DNA of 6,074 nucleotides from Candidatus Eiseniibacteriota bacterium. Lineage in GTDB: Bacteria; Eisenbacteria; RBG-16-71-46. Under the pieces are notes generated by a model. That model made no database searches, had not been told where the DNA came from, and saw nothing but the letters and a program-made list of their open reading frames with translations. Where the stretch lies: contig VBOS01000336.1 of the NCBI GenBank assembly GCA_005893185.1, positions 1 to 6,074 of the forward strand, in the 5' to 3' direction. Within the stretch, counting starts at the first letter, position 1; each line of letters starts with the position of its first letter. A program made the translations under genes and the position numbers. Of this stretch, positions 1 to 6,074 are shown piece after piece.

Positions 1-2
1 GC

Positions 3-509
3 GGCAACTGCGAGGAGGTGTGCCAGGCCGGCATCCCGCACCTGCCGCTCTACGAGGTCATGCAGCAGGCCTCGGACGTGGAGCGGCCGCGCGATCGCGA
101 GCGTCACGTCGCCGTGCTCGGCACGCTGCGCTCATCGCAGCGCTACTTGCGCGAGTTCCTCGACGTCCGCCCCGGCGGTTACGTGAAGCGCGCGCCGGCC
201 TCGTTGCCGGGCGTGCCGCGCTACCTGCTGCTGCGGGCGGAGAACGACGCCGGCCCGGCCGCGACCTGCATCCACTGCGGAGCGTGCGTCGCGGTCTGCC
301 CCACCCAGGCCAACCGCGAGTTCGAGGGCGGCGATCCGCGCTGGATCACGACGGATCAGCTCCGCCGCATCGGCTGTGGGACGTGTGTCGAGGTGTGCCC
401 CGCGAACCTCACGAACGGCGGGCAGACGCTGCGGGTGGTGGAGGCGCCGGCCGCCGACTGGTTCATGGCGCTCGAGGAGATCGAGAAGGGCTGGAGGGGG
501 AACTCGTGA
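3..509 (+). CDS. Ferredoxin-type 4Fe-4S protein, 3' part (start upstream of window)
   Basis: This is the C-terminal 168 codons of a gene that is already open at the left edge. A GTG at 18 is only an internal Val codon, because the frame before it is coding too (GNCEEVCQAGIP). Counting from position 3, three cysteine groups are visible. C3 and C7 probably belong to CxxCxxxC, since the split first codon ends in GC and could be Cys. C89-x2-C92-x2-C95-x3-C99-P is a full [4Fe-4S] motif. C125-x2-C128-x3-C132-P lacks the usual first Cys, with Arg122 in its place. Such proteins shuttle electrons between redox partners in the cytoplasm. No signal peptide or membrane segment is visible in this part. 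The stop overlaps the start of the glutamate-synthase-like gene, so this protein is a likely electron donor or subunit of that enzyme (inference). The missing N-terminal part could hold a flavin domain as in GltD, but this cannot be seen here. Confidence 0.85.
   Translation, partial: GNCEEVCQAGIPHLPLYEVMQQASDVERPRDRERHVAVLGTLRSSQRYLREFLDVRPGGYVKRAPASLPGVPRYLLLRAENDAGPAATCIHCGACVAVCPTQANREFEGGDPRWITTDQLRRIGCGTCVEVCPANLTNGGQTLRVVEAPAADWFMALEEIEKGWRGNS
493..500 (+). promoter_or_regulatory. Shine-Dalgarno sequence for the glutamate-synthase-like gene
   Basis: The run GGAGGGGG lies inside the last codons of the iron-sulfur gene. Its GGAGG core (493-497) ends 8 bases before the GTG at 506, which is good spacing. 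It decides the start at GTG 506 over the in-frame ATG at 542, which has no comparable site. The GTGA overlap of start and stop indicates translational coupling. Confidence 0.8.
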
Positions 510-3500
510 GCATCGGGATCGAGCGCCTGGGTCCGGACCTGATGCCGGAAAAGCTCGGGCGCGACGGGCGCGCCCTGCGCGAGCGGATCGCGCTGTGGGA
601 GGACCTGCTCACGCTGGTCGTGGATCCCGAGAGCCCGGCGGTCGCCGAGCGCGACCGCAAGCGCGAGACGCTCTCGCTCTTGCTGCGGCGCGCGGGGGTG
701 GCGGAGGACCGGTTCTGGAAGCTGCCGCGCGGGCGGCGCGGGCGGCTCTTCCTCTCGCACTACTCCCGGGTCTCGCGCGAGATCCCGCGGCTCGAGATTA
801 CGTCGTTCGATCTCGACAAGCTCCTGAAGGAGCGCTACCGGCAGGAGCCGCTCACGCTCGGCGCGGCCTGGCATCACGGCTTCTGGCGCTCGTACTTCTC
901 GCACGCCGCGATCACGCATCCGGCCAACGACGGCCTGCGCGAGGAGTTCTCGACCGCGTGGGACCTGGTGCGCAAGCACCCGGCGGTGCTGTTCCACACA
1001 GTGGACGGACGGCGGGCGGAGCGGCTCGAAGCCGTGCGGCTCGATCTGCCGATGATCGTGGGCCCGCTCCCCTACGGCGACGGCGTGACGATGGAGTGCG
1101 CCTACCTCGAAGCGATGGCGGCCGCCGACCCCGGGCACGATCTCCACACGAGCTCGCTGGTGGTGGTCGAGGCCGGCCACTGCCTCGCGAACCTCGACGT
1201 CTTCCGCCCGCGTGCGAAGCACCTGATGCCGCGCCTCTCGCCGCTCGACGCGGAGACGCTGATCGGCGCGGGAGCCGAGTCGGAAGAGCTGCGTGACCTG
1301 ATCGCGCGCGTGCGCGTGGTGGAGCTGGAATGGAGCGACGCGCCCGAGACGTACGCATCCGTGGTGCGCGGCGCGAACCCGAACGCGCTGCTCTCGGTGT
1401 ACCTGCGCTACGGCGATTTCGCGCCGGATCGCTCCGGCGAGCGCCCGGCCTTCTGGAGCGCGCTCGAGGAGGCGGTAGGTCTGGACGGCGTGGCCGCCGT
1501 GCACGTCCACTCCGGCGCGGAGAAGTCCTATCGCCTGATTCCGCGGATCGACGCGTTCCTCAAGGCGCGCTTCCTGCGCGCGCGCATCCAGCTGATCTCG
1601 GCGGGCGGCGACAGCGACACGCTCGCCTCCGCGGCCGCGGTCTACGAGGCCGTCCTGCTCGGAGCGAACGGCGGAGCGATGACGTACTCCGCTTCCCTCG
1701 CGCTCCTGCCGGAGCTGGTGGACGTGCTCCACGGCGCCAATCCCGCGCCGGTCACGGCCCGGCTCTCCGAACGCGATCCGGGCGAGCTCGAGGCCCAGGC
1801 CCTCAACACGCTCACCTGCTGGCAGCACAGCATCCTCGATTTCCTCTCCTGCATGGGGATCGACGACATCCAGAAGACATCGGGCAACACCATGGCGATC
1901 ACCCTCACCGAGGAGTGGATTCGCGAGGTCGACCGGCTGGCCACGCCCGAGTTCGCGCGCATCAACCGGGAACTGAACGAGCGGCGCGTCGCGGCCGAGC
2001 CGGTCCCGCCCACGATCCGCGGGAGCTTCAAGATCTCATCTTTGCTCTTCCAGGTTCAGTCCGACCTGCCGCTCGTCCACGCCGCGCGTACGCTGGCGCA
2101 CGAGAACGCCAACTTCCACCTCGAGAACTCGAACCGCAATCTCAGCGCCGACTTCCTCGAGGTGATCTACCGCATGGCGGCGGGGCAGATGCCGGAGGCG
2201 GACGATTTCTTCATGTCGAGCGACATGGGGGATCTGTCGCTCGACGGCATCGGCGTCGCGCTCACGCGCGAGTCGATCGCGTGGTCGCTCGAGCGCCTGC
2301 GCCGCAAACCCGCCTCGCTCGACTACGTCTCGCTCGCCGTGCCGCGCGGCTTCACGCGCCCCGGGGCGGTATCGCCCGGCGCGCGCGTGGGCCTGCACGC
2401 GAGCCCCGGAGCGCCCGAGCTGGCGTCGTTCAACGCCGACGCCCGCGGCGGTTTCGAGCACACGTTCAAGGCCGGCCCTGAGCTGGCAGCCGTGCTGGGG
2501 ACCGCGGCCCCGCTCACGCTCGTGGCGCGGGCCGCAGCCGCCGGCGAGACGCGCTTCGAGCTGGCCGTGCCCGGAGAGGGCGCAACCGGGCGCACCGTCG
2601 TACGCGCCTCGCGCGATGGCGCGATCACGCTCAAGCGCGACCCGCGCGGGCCGCTCGTGCTCTCGGGCTTCGGCTTCCGCGAGCCGGTGTGGCACGGACC
2701 GGTGAGCCACGCCAGCATCTCGCTGGGCGCTGCGTCGGAGGACTTCCTGATCGCGCGCATCGAGGGCAACAGCGGCCTCGCGATGACATCTTCGGGCGAG
2801 GGCGGCCCGATCCGCCTCGCCAGCGACGAGGACATGAAGTGGGAGAGCTTGCAGGCCGCGAGCGGGCACTTCGGCATCCACGCCGCGGACCTGAGGCGCG
2901 TGCGCGACGTCGAGATCAAGATCAATCAGGGCGCCAAGCCCGGCAAGGGCGGAAGGCTCAGCGGCGCGAAGGTGACGCCCACGGTCAGCAAGGCGCGCAA
3001 CATCCCGGTCGGGACCGACGCGCTCTCGCCCGACCCCAAGCACGACATCTACTCGATCGAGGACATGCCGGCCGAGGTGTGGCTGTGGCTCCTCTACCAC
3101 AACCACTGTGGGATCAAGATCACCGGCTCCAACTACACGCGCTACGTGGCCGCCGGAATGTGGTCGAATTTCGTGGTCGACTACCTGCTCGTGGACTCGG
3201 GGCTCGGCGGCTCGGGCAACTACCACGCCGACTCGTCGCACGTGGGCTGGCCCGACATCTTCCGCACCATGCTCCACACGCACCACGCGCTGGTGCACGA
3301 GAAGGTGGATCTCGACGGCTCGGGCGTCCTGCGCTCGATCCGCGACTTGAACGGCGTCCCGTTCGGGGCGGGCGGCGGCACGCGGCTGTTCGCTTCGGGC
3401 GGGCTGCGCGGCGAGCTGGACATGCTGAAGGTGCTGATCGCGGGCGCCGACGGGCTGGTCGAGGCCAGCATCGGCAAGGCGGTGGCGTTCGGCTGCAACC

Positions 3501-4840
3501 AGTGCGGCAACTGCCACCTCGACTGCCCGCGCGGCGGGATCACCACCAAGTACGAGCTGACGATGCAGAACGACCGCGAGCTGATGCGGCGGCGCTTCCG
3601 CAACTGGACGATCCTGAACCTGGTGAAGCTGGCGGTGCTGATCGACGCGCTCAACCTCGAGCACGGAGCGCTGGACGCCGACGGCAACGTCGTGGAAGCT
3701 GCGCGGCTCATCGACGACGTCCGGAAGCTCCGCGGCCGCACCGATCTGCTGGTGATGCCGGATCACGAAGCTCGGGCGCGCGCAGCTGCGCTCTACGCGC
3801 GCGAAAGCGCCGTGCGCGCCGAGGGCGCGGACGACGCGGCTGTGCTCGAGCCCGAGGGCAACGGGCGCGCGGCGGAGCCGCAGCGCATCGAGTCCGAGCT
3901 CGACTCCTGCCGCGTGGGCTCGCTGGCGGTGAGCGAGCCGGTCACGGTGAGCGCGATCTGGGAAGCGGCGCGCCTCTCGGTGAACGGCGGCAACAACCGC
4001 GGCGGCGGGATCGACTTCGCGGGGTTCGCGCCGGGTCCGCTCGCGCACAAGACCTGCCTGATGTTCAACACCATCGGGCCCGACCGCGTCGAGACCATGC
4101 ACGAGATCCTGACGCACCTCGACGGGTGCCGCTACTGGGACGCGACGGGCGGCGAGCTGACGGCGATCGATGTGCACGACCGTCTCCTGCAATTCCGCGT
4201 GCCGGTGCGCGAGCGCTACGCATCCGACGAGGGCTGGCGTGGCGCGAACCTGCGCGAGAACCCGGGCGACTTCTACGTCTTCTTCGTGGAACTCGACCCC
4301 GATGTGCTGCGGCGCTACGGGCGCATGCTGCTCGCGAGCGAGCACTGGCTCCAGCGCCGCACCAAGTACGAGGATCTTCCGCCGGAGGTGCTCGAGTTCG
4401 GGCTCGAGAACCTGCCGGGGCCCGACGATCCCGATCTCGAGCGGCTCGCGGCATTCGTGGCGGACGTGCGCGAGGAGTACTTCACGGCGCTCGCCCACAT
4501 CCTGGACTCGCGCTACTACCGCACGCACGCGCCGGGACCGATGACGGTCGCAGCATCGCGTCCGGTCCCGTCCGGCAAGTACGCGTCGAAGCGGCGCGGC
4601 TACGTGGTCTCCATGGGCGAGGACCTGGCGGCCATCAAGATCTCGGGCTGGACCCACACCATCCCCGAGTATTTCGACTTCGACCGCTTCTGGGCCGACT
4701 ACCCCGGCGCCGAGAACGGGATCGAGGTGAGAACGAAGGGGAAGACGTTCCGCACGCCCGCGCTCTACGCCCACGTGTGGGGCATGCACCATCGCTATCC
4801 GACGAAGTCGCCAGCAATCGACGCGGAGGGCCGCGGTGCA
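506..4840 (+). CDS. Glutamate-synthase-like large protein: central-like domain, FMN barrel with Fe-S site, amidotransferase N-half (frame 1 of 2)
   Basis: From GTG 506 the frame is open for about 1,445 codons of convincing coding sequence. Residues about 181-480 resemble the glutamate synthase central domain (LPMIVG at 181; a LSCMGIDDIQ helix near 450 like the family's SKMGIS.IQ). Residues 729-1010 form the FMN-type synthase barrel: SGEGG at 763, KINQGAKPGKGG at 805, SPDPKHDIYSIED at 841, Lys871, GGSG at 901 (family GGTG), SGGLRG at 964, and cysteines 997, 1000, 1003 and 1007 for an Fe-S cluster. After a linker of about 100 residues an amidotransferase-like domain begins at DSC (Cys1135), with NNRGGG at 1163 and HRYPTKSP at 1429. 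Known family chemistry is reductive transfer of glutamine amide nitrogen to 2-oxoglutarate; the substrate here is inferred. Coding quality ends near 4835, where the domain continues in the next frame. This frame itself has no stop up to 6074, but its translation from about 4840 is Arg/Gly-rich nonsense. Another FMN-linked aminotransferring synthase is possible. Confidence 0.85.
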
Positions 4841-4850
4841 CGCAGATCCC
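4810..4850 (+). other. Frameshift site inside the amidotransferase domain
   Basis: Upstream, the domain reads HRYPTKSPAIDAEGRG in the frame of GTG 506. Downstream, it reads HADPSMGEGHELYHGD and then TDTE in the frame of GTG 4836. No stop codon occurs in either frame around the junction, so the change is seen only as loss of coding character. The downstream frame begins one base later, so one extra base (or two missing bases, or a larger deletion that is not a multiple of three) within about 4810-4850 would explain it. The downstream frame is closed by TGA at 4728-4730, so the switch cannot be earlier than that. Confidence 0.75.
4825..4830 (+). promoter_or_regulatory. Shine-Dalgarno-like sequence before internal GTG 4836
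   Basis: GGAGGG lies next to the frame junction, and its GGAGG core ends 6 bases before GTG 4836. It could serve an internal start for the downstream frame or pause ribosomes at the shift, as SD-like sites do in known recoding. In GC-rich DNA such a match can also be chance, since it encodes part of GAG GGC in the upstream frame. Confidence 0.3.
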
Positions 4851-6074
4851 TCGATGGGCGAGGGCCACGAGCTGTACCACGGCGACTCGGTCTACGAGCG
4901 CAAGGCGCTCACCGACACCGAGTACGCAGCCTACCTGGTGGACTTCACGCGCCGGGTGCTGGGGCTCAGCACCGAGGAGGCGAGCCAGATCGTGTCGCCG
5001 ATCACCGGGCTCGACCTCGAAGCGATGGACGAGCCGCGGCGGGCGAAGCTCGCGCTGCTCATGACCAACTACGTGCAGCTCACGCCCACCGGTCCCTACA
5101 AGTTCACGATCGTCGAGTCGCGGCCGGTGGTGCCGGCGGGGGCAGCGGCCGCGGCCGGCGGCGGAGCGCCCGCGCCCGCGCTCGGGCCGGCACCGCCGGC
5201 CGCTCGCCGCCTCGTGGGCTTCCGCGAGAACATGGACATCAAGTTCCTGCGCCCGCACGAGATCATCGTGACGCGCGACACAGCCGCGGGCGGAGTCCAG
5301 GCGGTCGCGAACGGGAGCGAGGCCAAGATCGCGGACGTCATGCTGCGGCGGCTGCACGACCAGGGCGTGATCGGGGACGCGGCCGCCGATCTGCGCTTCA
5401 ACATGCGCCCCGGCGGCAACCCGGGCCGCGGGGACTACGGCGGGGTGTTCGAGGCTTTCACGGTCCCCGGCAGCGGATCGATCGGGCTCGTCAACCGTTT
5501 CGGCGAGGAAGTGCGCGTCGAGCGCGCGGGCCGGAAGGCCGACCTTGCGAGATCGGTGGAAGAGGCTGTGCGGCGGGCCTCGCCGCCATGGAAGGAGCTG
5601 ATGGAGGAGCACTTGGCGCAGCTCGAGCAGGCGCTCTCCCGCGAAGCCCAGCGCGGCGCCGAGTCGGGCGGGGCGGGGCCGGCTGCGGCGGCGGCCTTCG
5701 CATCGCGCCCGTTCGGGCCGGACGCGCCGCTGCCAGCTGCCGCGAGCGAGCTGATCGAGGTCGCGCTCGAGCACATGCGCACCATGAGCTTCGACGACTA
5801 CCGCGCCTTCGCCGAGCGCGCGCTCGTGAACCTCGCGGCCCGCGGCGACGCGCATCGCGCGGTCGCGATCCGCATGCTGGCCGAGCTGCGCAAGCGCATG
5901 GCGTTCGCCGACCTCGGCGGCAAGGCGCTCTCGAGCATGGAGTACCTGACCGACGGCGGGCGCGCCGCCGACGGATCTCCGGAAGGCGGGCTCTACCGGG
6001 TGCTCGACGACGTGCCCCCGATCCACGAGGCGCTGGCGAGCCCGGCGCCGGGTCGATGGCGGCATGCGCGCCTC
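4836..6074 (+). CDS. Continuation of the glutamate-synthase-like protein: amidotransferase C-half plus unrecognised C-terminal region (frame 2 of 2, no stop in window)
   Basis: The coding frame from about 4836 runs 413 codons to the window edge without a stop. Its first 165 residues look like the second half of the class II amidotransferase domain that begins in the preceding frame: TDTEYAAYLVDF at 26, GLSTEEA, then TPTGPYKFTIV near 85-95. An Ala/Pro/Gly linker (about 100-123) follows, then GFRENMDIKFLRP at 128 and NGSEAKIAD at 159, comparable to the family's LRPL and SEEAAI segments. I therefore read it as the same gene after a frameshift, not a new gene. A GTG at 4836 with GGAGG 6 bases upstream, or ATG 4854, could start a separate polypeptide, but that would cut one domain in two. 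Residues about 205-413 hold a Gly-rich stretch (RPGGNPGRGDYGG), a likely amphipathic helix at about 236-272 and more helices. I do not recognise that part. No GXGXG domain of classical GltB is visible. Confidence 0.8.
   Translation, partial: MHADPSMGEGHELYHGDSVYERKALTDTEYAAYLVDFTRRVLGLSTEEASQIVSPITGLDLEAMDEPRRAKLALLMTNYVQLTPTGPYKFTIVESRPVVPAGAAAAAGGGAPAPALGPAPPAARRLVGFRENMDIKFLRPHEIIVTRDTAAGGVQAVANGSEAKIADVMLRRLHDQGVIGDAAADLRFNMRPGGNPGRGDYGGVFEAFTVPGSGSIGLVNRFGEEVRVERAGRKADLARSVEEAVRRASPPWKELMEEHLAQLEQALSREAQRGAESGGAGPAAAAAFASRPFGPDAPLPAAASELIEVALEHMRTMSFDDYRAFAERALVNLAARGDAHRAVAIRMLAELRKRMAFADLGGKALSSMEYLTDGGRAADGSPEGGLYRVLDDVPPIHEALASPAPGRWRHARL

Noticed and set aside
18..509. Treating GTG 18 as the true start of the iron-sulfur gene
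   Set aside because: Codons before it (GNCEE) extend a typical cysteine motif to the window edge, so the gene starts further upstream.
376..2481. Forward open frames at 376-1296 and 1330-2481
   Set aside because: Arg-rich out-of-frame translations of the real gene starting at 506.
3890..3920. A separate amidotransferase gene beginning at Cys1135
   Set aside because: No ATG, GTG or TTG directly precedes the Cys codon, no SD is visible, and the frame is continuous with the synthase part.
2036..4792. Very long open frame on the minus strand (918 codons), with another at 356-1828 and one at 4635-6065
   Set aside because: They lie opposite the forward coding sequence and are Arg/His/Val/Ala-rich with no recognisable domain. 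Long antisense frames are expected in GC-rich DNA with G/C-ending codons.
2689..5064. Forward open frame of 791 codons in a third frame
   Set aside because: Its translation is mostly Arg, Gly and Ala without motifs, and it overlaps the frame showing clear synthase and Fe-S motifs.
1..6074. tRNA, rRNA, CRISPR, insertion sequence, rho-independent terminator or promoter
   Set aside because: The window is coding throughout. I saw no direct-repeat array, transposase motif, inverted repeat followed by a T run, or AT-rich promoter-like stretch.

Overview
The window is very GC-rich bacterial DNA. G or C fills almost every third codon position and GTG is used as a start. This fits a high-GC proteobacterial, myxobacterial or similar genome, but nothing here fixes the taxon. 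It contains one forward-strand operon fragment and no intergenic gap. I see no RNA gene, insertion sequence, CRISPR array, rho-independent terminator or promoter.

Positions 1-509 hold the 3' end of an iron-sulfur protein whose start lies upstream of the window. It carries ferredoxin-type cysteine motifs and stops with TGA at 507-509. That stop overlaps the GTG start (506) of the next gene, which has a strong Shine-Dalgarno sequence at 493-500. The two genes are therefore probably translationally coupled.

The rest of the window is a giant glutamate-synthase-like polypeptide. From 506 one frame stays open and gives, in order: a region like the glutamate synthase central domain (about residues 175-480); a helical stretch and a beta-rich segment I do not recognise (about 480-729); the FMN-type synthase barrel (about 729-1010, with QGAKPGKGG, a SIED motif and a CxxCxxCxxxCP cluster site); a linker; and a class II glutamine-amidotransferase-like domain starting near Cys1135. 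In classical GltB the amidotransferase is N-terminal, so this order is permuted.

At about 4810-4850 the coding signal jumps to another frame (the +1 direction) in the middle of the amidotransferase domain. The second part (4836 to the window end, 413 codons, no stop) completes that domain with a TDTE motif, an Ala/Pro linker and an RPHE-type segment, then continues into an unrecognised helical region. Neither frame has a stop before the window ends. The simplest reading is one gene of more than 1,850 codons carrying a frameshift (sequencing error or real lesion). A split gene or recoding are less likely alternatives.

Inferred teamwork: the iron-sulfur protein could pass electrons to the FMN and Fe-S centres of the large enzyme, while the amidotransferase part would supply ammonia from glutamine. 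The actual substrate is not proven by sequence. The frameshift, a shortened catalytic loop and an internal rather than N-terminal nucleophile candidate all leave the amidotransferase activity in doubt.
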